Source of the DNA: an uncultured Candidatus Melainabacteria bacterium
GTDB taxonomy: Bacteria; Cyanobacteriota; Vampirovibrionia; Gastranaerophilales; Gastranaerophilaceae
DNA: 64,000 bases
Direction of reading: 5' to 3'
Assembly: GCA_934691935.1 (NCBI GenBank)
Contig: CAKUTH010000010.1
Location: 1 to 64,000, forward strand
Shown: positions 1 to 7,751 of the stretch, piece after piece
Numbering within the stretch: the first letter of the stretch is position 1
How the letters are laid out: each line of letters starts with the position of its first letter
Position numbers and translations under genes: made by a program
Notes under the pieces: model-generated
What the model was told of the DNA's origin: nothing
Seen by the model: only the letters and a program-made list of their open reading frames with translations
The model's database searches: none

Positions 1-9
1 ATACCCATG
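1..9 (-). CDS. 5' end of a gene running off the left edge
   Basis: On the minus strand an ATG lies at position 9 (codons ATG GGT AT...). An AAGGAAG Shine-Dalgarno-like sequence sits about 9 nt upstream of it. This looks like the start of a gene transcribed leftward out of the window. Only two full codons are visible, so nothing can be said about the product, and the call rests on the ribosome binding site alone. Confidence 0.3.
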
Positions 10-177
10 ACCTGTCTTCCTTTCGTCCTTGTTTCCTTATGTTTTGCATGACGACACATGTTTTCAAAAACTTTAATTTTTTGTTTTATTTTGTTAACAT
101 TCTGTAACATGTGGGGGTGAAAGGTGCGTGGGATAAGACGATAAGACGATGAGTCGTTAGGACGTTAAGTTCGTTAC

Positions 178-206
178 GTGAAACGTGAGAAGTGAAACGT
201 GAAAAA
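178..206 (+). repeat. Dispersed repeat, GTGAAACGTGA family, copy 1
   Basis: A 29-base block that matches the reverse complement of 22187-22215 at 27 of 29 positions. It is internally repetitive, with two GTGAAACGTGA-like units. Confidence 0.6.
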
Positions 207-340
207 GACCTTATCGCTCGCTTTGCTCGAAAATTTGTCATTGGAGTGTGTCATATTCCCCCGCCCAAAATGAGGGATGGGGGTTAGGGGGCGGGTGGAC
301 AATGTTATTGCGAGGGGGCGGAAATTTAGCATCGTAAACT

Positions 341-373
341 CTTACTAACTTACTTACGGACTTACTTCCTTAC
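341..373 (+). repeat. Dispersed repeat, CTTACTTAC family, copy 1
   Basis: These 33 bases are identical to 44469-44501, about 44 kb away. A related but diverged version lies at about 44097-44130, inside the leader of the pilin-like gene, where the opposite strand encodes the residues VSKLVGKEVSKK. Confidence 0.75.
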
Positions 374-497
374 CTTGTTACGTAACGAACCTAGTGCCTT
401 TATTATTAAGAAATGTAACGAAATTACTCAAATTTGTAAATTATATAGTTGATATATACTTTATATATATAATAGTAAAAATATAGGAGAGTAAATC

Positions 498-1541
498 ATG
501 CCAAGCGGAATTACTCCGTGGTCAGGCGGGCCACGTTCACCATTAACGTACAATTTAAGACCTGGACAAGTTAGAAATACAAGGGTAAATGTTTTCCCGA
601 GTCAAACTATTATCAATAACAATATTGGTAACTTTGGAAATTACGGCTACTATGACGACTGTTGTGGCGGTGGTAACAAGATGGGCTGGTTTGGCTGGAC
701 TATGTTAGGTGGCATGAGCTTGTCATTTTTAGGTAATTTGTTCTCTGGCATCTTTGGTGGTGGTGGGTGCAAACCTGACGGTGCAGGGGACACTCCTACA
801 CCAGAAAAGCCTCTTGACTTAAAATCAATAAAAGAAGATGCTAAAATATATTCATCACAATTTGATGTCAAAATTGACGTACTGAGCGATGGTACATTGC
901 TATGCAACAAGGAAAAGTATAAAGATTTTGATGAATTAGAGGATGCGTTAAGAAAATCACCTAATCCAGTTGTAACATCTGACAATGTAGAAAGAACTGA
1001 AAAAAAAGAAAAAGAAGTAACTCCTACTGATGAAAACCCAGCAGATGGCATAAATAAAAAATCTGATTTTGACAAATTGTTCAATGAAGCATATATGAAC
1101 GGTAAGTACGACCCAACTAAAGGTTTAAAAGTTGGTGATACTTATTACAAAACTCCAGCAGATGCGTTTAAAGCATATTCTAGCAATGATGTTGTTAAAC
1201 CTGAGAATGCTAATGATTTGAATAGCATACTCAAAGACATTCAAGGTATATACGATGATGGTAAAGATAATTCTGGTAAAGAGATTAGTGACTTTAGGAC
1301 AGCTAAAGCTACGTTAACAAATGGAAAGACATACAAAAATGGTGATACTGTAAAAATAGGTAACCACGAATATCAAATAGAAATTAAAGAAGGATATTTA
1401 TGCTTTGTTGACAAAAATCCTAGAGGCGGAAACAGCAACAAACAATTGTACATGTTAGAAAAAGCAGGGAATGGGCAATATCAATTACACCAAAGACCTG
1501 ATATTATTTACAATGACGGTGTTGGAAAAATTGCACACTAA
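498..1541 (+). CDS. Glycine-rich orphan protein
   Basis: I do not recognise this 347-residue protein. The start is supported by TAGGAGAG 9-13 nt upstream of the ATG. The first 50 residues are Asn/Pro-rich. Residues about 54-92 form a Gly/Trp/Phe-rich, partly hydrophobic segment with a CC pair and a later single Cys. A Pro/Thr linker and a hydrophilic remainder follow. Two similar short modules built around Gly-Lys/Thr-Tyr-Tyr/Lys patterns (around residues 208-225 and 275-295) hint at a small repeated beta unit. There is no Sec signal peptide. It stands alone, with a bidirectional terminator behind it and repeats in front. A surface or matrix role is possible but is guesswork. Confidence 0.7.
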   Translation: MPSGITPWSGGPRSPLTYNLRPGQVRNTRVNVFPSQTIINNNIGNFGNYGYYDDCCGGGNKMGWFGWTMLGGMSLSFLGNLFSGIFGGGGCKPDGAGDTPTPEKPLDLKSIKEDAKIYSSQFDVKIDVLSDGTLLCNKEKYKDFDELEDALRKSPNPVVTSDNVERTEKKEKEVTPTDENPADGINKKSDFDKLFNEAYMNGKYDPTKGLKVGDTYYKTPADAFKAYSSNDVVKPENANDLNSILKDIQGIYDDGKDNSGKEISDFRTAKATLTNGKTYKNGDTVKIGNHEYQIEIKEGYLCFVDKNPRGGNSNKQLYMLEKAGNGQYQLHQRPDIIYNDGVGKIAH

Positions 1542-1545
1542 TTTC

Positions 1546-1572
1546 AAGCGGAGCGCAAAGCTCCGCTTTTTA
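1546..1572. terminator. Bidirectional rho-independent terminator
   Basis: A 9-bp stem AAGCGGAGC/GCTCCGCTT with loop GCAAA is followed by a T run. It separates two convergent genes, so it can serve both strands. Confidence 0.85.
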
Positions 1573-1576
1573 AATT

Positions 1577-2248
1577 TCATCTCAAATTTGACGACAAATT
1601 AGCAGATTGGATGAATTTTTTTGCTTCATTTATTGGAATTGCGAAACCGATTCCAATATTTGAGATATTATTATCAGGATTATAAATTGATTGAGATATT
1701 CCAATCACTTCGCCTTTTGAATTAAGCAGAGGACCACCAGAGCATCCTGGGTTAATCGCCGCATCTGTTTGAATTCTGCCTTTTGTGTAATCAATTCTTG
1801 AAACAATCCCAGAGGTCAGCGTTCCCGTAAATCCAAACGGGTTGCCGATAGCCAAGACTTTTTGACCAACCTTTACCAGTTCCGAATTTCCAAACGGAAT
1901 TGTTTTCAAATGTTGTTTTGGTGTAATTTTTAATAGTGCTAAATCCTTATTTTTTCCCATAATCGCAAGCACAGATGCCTTATATACTTTGCCGTTATAA
2001 GTTGTCACATCAATATCTTTTGCGCCGTCAATGACGTGAGAACCAGTCAAAATCACTCCGTCATTTCGCACCACACAGCCAGTTCCTGCCGAAAATCCAT
2101 CGTCAAGATTTGCATCAATAGCAACGATTGCTGGATTAATTTTTTCGTAAACACTTATATTAACCATTTCTTCTTGGCTAAAAGCATGAACATTTAGCGG
2201 AATCAATGTTAGTAAAAAATATATAAAAAACAACTTTATTTGTTTCAT
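1577..2248 (-). CDS. HtrA/DegP-like trypsin-type serine protease without PDZ
   Basis: This is a short (223 aa) chymotrypsin-fold peptidase of family S1C. An N-terminal hydrophobic stretch of about 20 residues ending near VHAFS looks like a Sec signal peptide, so the enzyme should act in the periplasm or outside the cell. The catalytic triad can be placed at His71 (GSHVI), Asp102 (KDLALLKI) and Ser170 (GCSGGPLL). The usual GNSGG is GCSGG here, putting a Cys next to the nucleophile. HtrA family members normally carry one or two C-terminal PDZ domains, but this protein ends right after the protease domain, so it lacks substrate-sensing PDZ units. It is transcribed alone, convergent with the upstream orphan. 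Confidence 0.85.
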   Translation of the reverse strand: MKQIKLFFIYFLLTLIPLNVHAFSQEEMVNISVYEKINPAIVAIDANLDDGFSAGTGCVVRNDGVILTGSHVIDGAKDIDVTTYNGKVYKASVLAIMGKNKDLALLKITPKQHLKTIPFGNSELVKVGQKVLAIGNPFGFTGTLTSGIVSRIDYTKGRIQTDAAINPGCSGGPLLNSKGEVIGISQSIYNPDNNISNIGIGFAIPINEAKKFIQSANLSSNLR

Positions 2249-2328
2249 AAAATATAATTCCTTTATTATAATTATCAGCGATTTTTAGGTTAATTCATTA
2301 CCCTTTGAAAATTTTTATGGATTAGTTA

Positions 2329-2357
2329 TTGTAATTATTACAATTTTAATGTATAAT
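2329..2357 (+). promoter_or_regulatory. Predicted sigma-70 promoter for ycf23
   Basis: A TTGTAA -35 box (2329-2334), a 17-nt spacer and a perfect TATAAT -10 box (2352-2357) precede the gene. A GAAAGGAAA ribosome binding site follows at about 2382-2390. Confidence 0.65.
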
Positions 2358-2396
2358 GCAGAAAAAACTTTTTATTTTATTTGAAAGGAAATTATT

Positions 2397-3155
2397 ATGA
2401 GCAGAATTGAATTATTCAAACAACATTTGACAGAAAAAAGAGCTGTTAAAGTTATCGCAGGTATCGATAACTTTGATATTGAAAACATTAAAAAAGTAGT
2501 TATGTCAGCAGACCAAACAGATGCTTCTGCGGTTGACATTTGCGCAAACCCAGAAATCATCTCTGAAATCAGAGAAATGACTGATATGCCAATTTTCGTA
2601 TCTTCAATCGTTCCTGCTGAATTGGTTAAAGCAGTAGAACTTGGTGCAGATGCAATTGAACTTGGCAACTTTGATGTACTTTACAAAAAAGGTGTTTCTT
2701 TCTCTGCTGAACAAGTATTGGCTTTGGTTAAAGAAACTATTGATATGCTTGGCGATACAAAAACATTCTTCTGTGTAACAATTCCAGGAGAATTAGAAAT
2801 CGCAGAACAAATTGAACTAGCTAGAAAATTGGAAACAATGGGCATTGACCTAATTCAAACAGAAGGTCACTACAGCGCAGACAGCCAATCAAACGGCGTT
2901 AGAGGTTTGATGGAAAGAGCTGAATTAACAATTTCAAATACAATTGAGCTTTCTAGAAACATCGACCTTCCAATTATGACAGCTACAGCTATTAACCCAA
3001 CAACTGCTCCATTTGCTTTCGCAGCAGGTGCTTCAGCTATCGGTTGTGGTTCTTGTATCAACAAAATGGATTCTGAATTGTCTATGATGGCAACTTCAAG
3101 AAGCCTTGTTGAAATAGCTTCAAAAAATACTCAACAAGTAGTAGAACTTGTATAG
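2397..3155 (+). CDS. ycf23: Ycf23-like DUF561 protein
   Basis: This 252-residue protein is homologous to the Ycf23/DUF561 family, predicted TIM-barrel proteins found mainly in cyanobacteria and algal plastids. Recognisable family features are the early segment KAVKVIAGIDNF-like (here RAVKVIAGIDNF), the ADASAVDICA-like stretch, and a C-terminal glycine-rich phosphate-binding-type loop (AAGASAIGCGSCINKM). The molecular role of Ycf23 is not established. The ATG follows a clear GAAAGGAAA ribosome binding site and a good promoter. It is monocistronic and ends at a terminator. Codon use is regular and clean, as expected of a well-expressed housekeeping gene. Its presence is one of the better pointers to a cyanobacterial-lineage host. 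Confidence 0.85.
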   Translation: MSRIELFKQHLTEKRAVKVIAGIDNFDIENIKKVVMSADQTDASAVDICANPEIISEIREMTDMPIFVSSIVPAELVKAVELGADAIELGNFDVLYKKGVSFSAEQVLALVKETIDMLGDTKTFFCVTIPGELEIAEQIELARKLETMGIDLIQTEGHYSADSQSNGVRGLMERAELTISNTIELSRNIDLPIMTATAINPTTAPFAFAAGASAIGCGSCINKMDSELSMMATSRSLVEIASKNTQQVVELV

Positions 3156-3189
3156 AGCTCTACTCCGTAATCTTAATTCCAGAATATAT

Positions 3190-3217
3190 AGCCCAGCCAA
3201 CATGGTTGGGCTTTTTC
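3190..3217 (+). terminator. Rho-independent terminator of ycf23
   Basis: A 9-bp stem AGCCCAGCC/GGTTGGGCT (one G-T pair) with loop AACAT is followed by TTTTC. Confidence 0.85.
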
Positions 3218-3249
3218 TTTTTGGATAATTTTTAAATCCAAGAATATTC

Positions 3250-3309
3250 TTGTGCTACGCACGTAGATACATTGGATAGATTTTGTAAGATGCGCTGTTA
3301 TTATGTTTT
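3250..3309 (+). repeat. 60-bp inverted repeat, left copy
   Basis: Positions 3250-3309 equal the reverse complement of 7196-7255 at 59 of 60 bases; the single difference is T versus C in GTAAGAYGCGC. The pair brackets the pilin-like gene and the GH38 gene. The core TGCTACGCACGTAGA also occurs, in part, at 44054-44066 and around 7104-7116. Confidence 0.85.
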
Positions 3310-3322
3310 TTAATATTTTTTA

Positions 3323-4924
3323 TTATTTGAACAATTTACTAGGGCTGACGTATTTCAAACGACAATCGTGACCTTCCAAACCACATTGCGCTAGCGTTGT
3401 TATAGCTGGTGAAGTTTTACAATAGTTGGAATTTGCACTGAGATAACCTGATTTACAAGCACTTTCTCTGAATGGTTTGCTTTTCAACAACCAATCAATG
3501 TGACGACCTGAATTATTCAAATATTCATCTTGCAAACTTACTTGTAAATATAGCTTGCTACCGCCACCATAGCTTTCAACATCTCCTATTTTAAATGCTG
3601 GAATAGTCATTCCCGATAGCGTTACATAGAATGGGTAAACATCTTCCCACAATACGCCATTTCCGTTGCGTTCGCCGTCAATATCAATGTATAATGTATA
3701 ACCGGTTACGTCTAAATCAATTACTTTCTCCTCGTTATTTTCATCTGTATACGTATACAAATTACCGCTTGAATTGCCATACAATGCAGGAATTTCTGCC
3801 GGCTCTTGTGATACGTTATAAAGTCGCATACCGTTACGCAAAATAATATCTGGATTTAATCCTGCAAATTCTGTTATGTCTGCACTTATTGAATCTCCAG
3901 CACATTCTGTTTGCAATTGCGAAGTATTTGAATAACTTACAAACAATTTACAATAGTTTGCGCCTTTGATTGGTATTGATGGTTTGATTGGCTTGCAATC
4001 ACATACGCTATCGCACTTGTCAAAAACTTGACCTGCGGGACAGGGAGGTGGGAAATTGCTTCTGTCCACCAATTGGCATTGACTGTCGCTCCATTCCTTT
4101 CCGCAAGGAATGGTTTCAGGTGGTTCTGTTTTGCAAACACAGTCACAAACGCCTACTGTATCATCAAACACATTCCCGCCTGGACATGGTTTCGGTTCAC
4201 AAGATGGTAGGTCTGGATCTGGCGGTGTCACAGGCTCTTCTTCTGCATCTATTCTGTAAAATATAACATAATAAAACGAACTCATCTCGCAAGTCACGGC
4301 ACCTACCCAGTTAGGATTATTTGAAATTTGTCCAAAGCAACTTCCATTGTTATAATTTGAATACCCAGTACCTAAGCATTCGTTGACACTTTTGTACCAT
4401 GCACAATATTTATCACCATCGTATTTCTCTTCAAATGTGGCTAGAGCTTTCTCGACAACATTGTACCTACCGTAAAGTGTATAATTAGAATCTAAACCTA
4501 ATTTATTTTCAACATAATTTTCTATCACTTTTGATTTAAAATCAAAATCAGAACAATTTCCCATAGGCCCCATAGGACAATTATAATCATATATATCTTG
4601 GGCGCGCACTATTTCAAATAAATAGCAACTGTCACCACTTTTAACTAAACAATCTTGCTCACCATATGCCTTGTTCATAAGCAATTTTGCAAGCAAGCCT
4701 TCGTGTGAGGTATATGTTTCATCTTCGGCATTAAAATCATTAAGCATCTCTGCGGTTACGTTACGTACAACCGAAAAAGCTGAATAATATGTATAACTTG
4801 TAATATGTTCAAGTTTTGTTTTTGCCAATTTTATGCTTATACTTACAACCACAGCAATTATCAACATGACAATGATGACTTCTGCTAGTGTATACGCGCG
4901 TTTTATATTTTTAATTGAAAACAT
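3323..4924 (-). CDS. Large type IV pilin-like protein with Cys/Pro-rich modules
   Basis: The start at 4924 (533 aa) is chosen because AAGG lies 9 nt upstream and because it places a short basic leader, MFSIKNIKR, directly before the pilin N-helix AYTLAEVIIVMLIIAVVVS. The reading frame is open further upstream, but the extra residues do not fit a prepilin leader. Prepilin peptidase would cut just before YTLAEV, although the -1 residue is Ala rather than the usual Gly. The middle (about residues 235-315) holds two related Cys-rich modules of the type PCPxGxVFD...CDC, set in Pro-rich linkers. The C-terminal 200 residues look like a globular, Cys-containing head. At over 500 residues it is far larger than a major pilin, so an adhesin-like or minor pilin role is likely. 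It is divergent from the mannosidase and inside the inverted repeats. Confidence 0.75.
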   Translation of the reverse strand: MFSIKNIKRAYTLAEVIIVMLIIAVVVSISIKLAKTKLEHITSYTYYSAFSVVRNVTAEMLNDFNAEDETYTSHEGLLAKLLMNKAYGEQDCLVKSGDSCYLFEIVRAQDIYDYNCPMGPMGNCSDFDFKSKVIENYVENKLGLDSNYTLYGRYNVVEKALATFEEKYDGDKYCAWYKSVNECLGTGYSNYNNGSCFGQISNNPNWVGAVTCEMSSFYYVIFYRIDAEEEPVTPPDPDLPSCEPKPCPGGNVFDDTVGVCDCVCKTEPPETIPCGKEWSDSQCQLVDRSNFPPPCPAGQVFDKCDSVCDCKPIKPSIPIKGANYCKLFVSYSNTSQLQTECAGDSISADITEFAGLNPDIILRNGMRLYNVSQEPAEIPALYGNSSGNLYTYTDENNEEKVIDLDVTGYTLYIDIDGERNGNGVLWEDVYPFYVTLSGMTIPAFKIGDVESYGGGSKLYLQVSLQDEYLNNSGRHIDWLLKSKPFRESACKSGYLSANSNYCKTSPAITTLAQCGLEGHDCRLKYVSPSKLFK

Positions 4925-4970
4925 AGCCCAAACCTTAAAATTTATACTCTTTATACATATTATACCCCAT

Positions 4971-4999
4971 TTGTTAAATGTTTGCACTATTTTTATAAA
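4971..4999 (+). promoter_or_regulatory. Predicted promoter for the GH38 gene
   Basis: TTGTTA (4971-4976), a 17-nt spacer and TATAAA (4994-4999) lie just upstream of the start codon at 5017. The predicted transcript would have a leader of only about 10 nt, and no Shine-Dalgarno sequence is visible in it. Confidence 0.45.
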
Positions 5000-5016
5000 T
5001 ATGTTACAAATTTGTT

Positions 5017-6930
5017 ATGAAAAAAACGGTAATCGCATATTTACACACACATTGGGATAGGGAGTGGTATCGAGAATTTGAAGTCTTTAGGCTTAGACTT
5101 CTTAGAGTTTTTGATAATGTGCTAAATTTGTTAGAACAAAATAAAATTCCCTCATTCTACTTTGATGGACAAGTTTGTGCATTACTTGATTATTTGGAAC
5201 TCAGACCAGAAAAAGAACAATTAATAAGAAAATTTATCACCGAAAAAAGGCTTTTTATCGGACCATGTTACACTCTGGTCGATGAATTTTTAACTGACAA
5301 AACTGTTTTTAGAAAAAACCTTGAAATTGGTTTGAAAATATCTCGTGATTTTGGTTGCCAAGATTTCATCGGCTATCTTGCCGACACCTTTGGGCACAGC
5401 AAAAACATACCAGAAATATTCAAAGAATTTGGAATTGACAAATGCGTTGTATGGCGCGGATGTGGCGAAATCCCTGCGGATTTTAAGTTCTGCGGAATTA
5501 ACACGGTTAATCTAGTACGCGGATATTTTATGGATATATTTTCTGCACCCATGACAATTGAGCAAAAAGCCGAATGGTTAAAAGACAATCTTGACAAAAT
5601 TGCCCAAAAATCAGGTGATTATATATTATTGCCAATCGGCGCAGACCACCTCGGGGTTGAAAACAATATAACAGAACAGATTGAAAAGGTTAACTCACTA
5701 CTCAAAGACTATCAAATCAAACTTTCAAACCCGTTTGAGTATTTCGATTTAGTTAAAAAACGTTTCGCACAATTTGAATGGAATGATGAACTTCGCGATA
5801 ACAGCAAAACATTCATCCTTCAAGGTGCATATTCTGCTCGTACTAAACTTAAACAATATAACGTCAAATGCACATATTTGTTGGAACAAGCAGACAAAGT
5901 ACAAAAAAAATACGGTTCAAAATATAATTCCGCAATAGAATATGCATACAAACTTTTACTAAAAAACCAAGCTCACGACGGCATTTGCGGTTGTTCAACA
6001 GATTTGGTTCATAGAGAAAATATCACGCGCTATGAGAAAATTATTCAAATCGCAAACACAATTATTGAAGAATTGCGACTAGAGCACAACTTTAAAACCC
6101 CTATAATGCAAAGCAAAGAGCTCATTCCTGAGTATAAAATGTTAAAAAAACACTTTGGCGTTGATAATTCAATTCTTTACGATACTCAAAAAATTCTAAT
6201 TACAGAAGATTTTACAAATATTTATACGCTAAAATACGCACCAGCAAGCACTTGCGATATTAAATTCGACGTAAAAAACGGCAAAATTAAAATTGACAAC
6301 ATTGAAATGGAGTTTGTACGATTTAAGGATGACGGCGACACGTATAATTTTGGCGCAATCTCAAACGATAAAGGCGAAGTCGCTGAAATTTATTCGTTCA
6401 AAAATAATGTTATAAAAACAAGTTTTTTCGATATTCATGTTGAGTTTGGCAAAATGATTAATTTTAAAATCGAATGGAATAACAAACTCAAAAATCATTT
6501 GTGGCAAGTTAAATTTAATTTTAAAAAGCCTGTAACTGAAACATTTTCTGAAGATATGAATACAGTTATCCATAGAGAATTTGACCCCGATTGGGATATG
6601 TACAAAAATCTTCCTGAAACTAAAGGAATTGAAGTAAAAACGAATTTTGCACCTATGCAAAGATACGTTGGAACACAAGGATTCGGAATTATCACACATG
6701 GTTTGACAGAATATGAAGTTAAACAAAAATCTCTGTGCGTGACTCTTTTGCGCTCAGTCGGAATTATTTCCAATCCCAAAAATCCGTCACGTTCAACTCC
6801 TGCAGGTCCACCAATAGAAGTTCTTGAAGCTCAACAACTTGGGCATAATTGTGCAGAATTTTCTGTCGCATTTTTTGAACCCGAAAATTATCAGGAATAT
6901 ATTGATTACGTATTCCCGCCATATTGTTAA
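5017..6930 (+). CDS. Glycoside hydrolase family 38 alpha-mannosidase
   Basis: GH38 enzymes hydrolyse alpha-mannosides with a zinc-dependent retaining mechanism. The diagnostic N-terminal motif HTHWDREW is at residues 10-17 (zinc ligands His12 and Asp14 by family analogy). The nucleophile region ADTFGH puts the candidate nucleophile at Asp123. The late metal-binding motif AHDGICG is at residues 319-325. At 637 residues it is shorter than the usual 800-1000, mostly because the C-terminal beta-sandwich region is reduced. There is no signal peptide, so it appears cytoplasmic and would act on imported mannosides or glycan fragments. The start is fixed by the HxHWD motif so close to the N-terminus, although no ribosome binding site is visible. 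It lies between the 60-bp inverted repeats with the pilin-like gene. Confidence 0.85.
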   Translation: MKKTVIAYLHTHWDREWYREFEVFRLRLLRVFDNVLNLLEQNKIPSFYFDGQVCALLDYLELRPEKEQLIRKFITEKRLFIGPCYTLVDEFLTDKTVFRKNLEIGLKISRDFGCQDFIGYLADTFGHSKNIPEIFKEFGIDKCVVWRGCGEIPADFKFCGINTVNLVRGYFMDIFSAPMTIEQKAEWLKDNLDKIAQKSGDYILLPIGADHLGVENNITEQIEKVNSLLKDYQIKLSNPFEYFDLVKKRFAQFEWNDELRDNSKTFILQGAYSARTKLKQYNVKCTYLLEQADKVQKKYGSKYNSAIEYAYKLLLKNQAHDGICGCSTDLVHRENITRYEKIIQIANTIIEELRLEHNFKTPIMQSKELIPEYKMLKKHFGVDNSILYDTQKILITEDFTNIYTLKYAPASTCDIKFDVKNGKIKIDNIEMEFVRFKDDGDTYNFGAISNDKGEVAEIYSFKNNVIKTSFFDIHVEFGKMINFKIEWNNKLKNHLWQVKFNFKKPVTETFSEDMNTVIHREFDPDWDMYKNLPETKGIEVKTNFAPMQRYVGTQGFGIITHGLTEYEVKQKSLCVTLLRSVGIISNPKNPSRSTPAGPPIEVLEAQQLGHNCAEFSVAFFEPENYQEYIDYVFPPYC

Positions 6931-6992
6931 TTTTTTAGCCCCTCACTCGTTCTTCATCACCCAGGCTTGGATTTGCTTGCCACATCGCTCGT

Positions 6993-7031
6993 GATATACG
7001 GCAACCCAAATCACCAATCACATCCCCAGCG
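6993..7031 (+). repeat. 39-bp direct repeat, copy 1
   Basis: Matches 7128-7166 at 37 of 39 positions. The shared core is GATATACGGCAACCCAAA followed by CACCAATC and CATCCCCAGCG. Confidence 0.75.
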
Positions 7032-7127
7032 TTACTTCCAATACATACAAAATATTTTCAAAATAAGCAAAAAGCGAAAACTACAAAACAGTACCAGAAT
7101 GTTGCGTGCGTAGCACTACGCCCTCGC

Positions 7128-7166
7128 GATATACGGCAACCCAAAACACCAATCTCATCCCCAGCG
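7128..7166 (+). repeat. 39-bp direct repeat, copy 2
   Basis: Second copy of the 6993-7031 repeat. It is preceded by a GCGTGCGTAGCAC fragment (7104-7116) that is related to the 60-bp inverted repeat. Confidence 0.75.
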
Positions 7167-7195
7167 CAATCTACAAAAATAATAAAAAAGAATTC

Positions 7196-7255
7196 AAAAC
7201 ATAATAACAGCGCGTCTTACAAAATCTATCCAATGTATCTACGTGCGTAGCACAA
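7196..7255 (-). repeat. 60-bp inverted repeat, right copy
   Basis: Reverse-complement partner of 3250-3309 (59/60 identical). Its outer end abuts the A-run that forms the tail of the minus-strand terminator at 7254-7283. Confidence 0.85.
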
Positions 7256-7283
7256 AAAAAAACCCTATCTTGAAGATAGAGTT
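7254..7283 (-). terminator. Minus-strand terminator with no gene in front of it
   Basis: Read on the minus strand, AACTCTATCTT pairs with AAGATAGGGTT (one G-T pair) and is followed by nine Ts. A second small hairpin (GGAATT/AATTCC, 7285-7305) lies just before it. No minus-strand reading frame leads into it, which raises the possibility of a small RNA. Confidence 0.6.
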
Positions 7284-7701
7284 CGGAATTCTTTTACGTA
7301 ATTCCTCGTGTGTAGAAGGTTAGTGTGTAGTAGGTAGTGTAAATAGTATGTCTCGTGTTTATTTAATTCTTTGATTAATCTCTTGTTTATCGCTTACATT
7401 TATATAAAGTATTTTCAGAGTATATAATTGCTATATCATGTTTATTTCGTTACATTTCGTAACATAATCTCGGAAAGCATTATGAATAAACGCTTTTAAA
7501 TTTCCCTAATTTTAATATACAATTTATAATCTTCCCTTTGTATTTAAACTATTCCCTGATTTTTCAGAATAATAACTCTATTTTTAGAAAAACATTAATA
7601 TTTTGTAAAAATCCTTATATAATCTTTACACGCAAAGGTATTGACCTTTTTTAAAAAAAGTATTCTAATTATAATATGTTTAAGAGGTTCTTTGGCATGT
7701 A

Positions 7702-7751
7702 GCCATTCTGAGTTTAGCGAAGAATCTCATAACCACAAACTTCAGAATGGC
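7702..7751 (+). promoter_or_regulatory. Hairpin in the glnA 5' leader
   Basis: GCCATTCTGA (7702-7711) pairs perfectly with TCAGAATGGC (7742-7751). It can be extended by GTTT/AAAC with one bulged T. The hairpin ends 23 nt before the glnA ATG and just ahead of the AAGAGGG ribosome binding site. The arm sequence resembles the ATTCTGAG...GCGAAGAATCT type of dispersed palindromic element. It does not match the glutamine riboswitch consensus as I remember it. Confidence 0.45.

Larger units (their letters stand above)
120..400. repeat. Intergenic repeat cluster upstream of the first gene
   Basis: The stretch 10-497 holds no convincing gene. From about 120 to 400 it is a patchwork of short repeats: two GATAAGAC units near 132-148, a GTGAAACGTGA-type block (178-206), an AGACCTTATCGCTCGCTTTG-type hairpin arm near 207-226, a G/C-rich segment with complementary CCCGCCC and GGGCGGG arms (about 258-296), and a CTTACTTAC-rich block (341-373). 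Several of these reappear elsewhere in the window (22187-22215, 44469-44501), which marks them as members of dispersed repeat families rather than local noise. Confidence 0.6.

Noticed and set aside
120..400. CRISPR array or origin of replication in the left repeat cluster
   Set aside because: Repeats are irregular, very short and unevenly spaced, with no unique spacers. No DnaA-box cluster or dnaA/dnaN gene is present.
650..1084. 144-codon minus-strand frame inside the first orphan gene
   Set aside because: It runs antisense to a gene with a clear ribosome binding site and terminator, and has no ribosome binding site of its own; its Ser/Pro-rich composition is that of a shadow frame.
3631..4266. 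Plus-strand frames within the large pilin-like gene
   Set aside because: They are antisense to a clear pilin helix-containing gene, and their composition (many Cys/His/Arg/Tyr) is typical of shadow frames.
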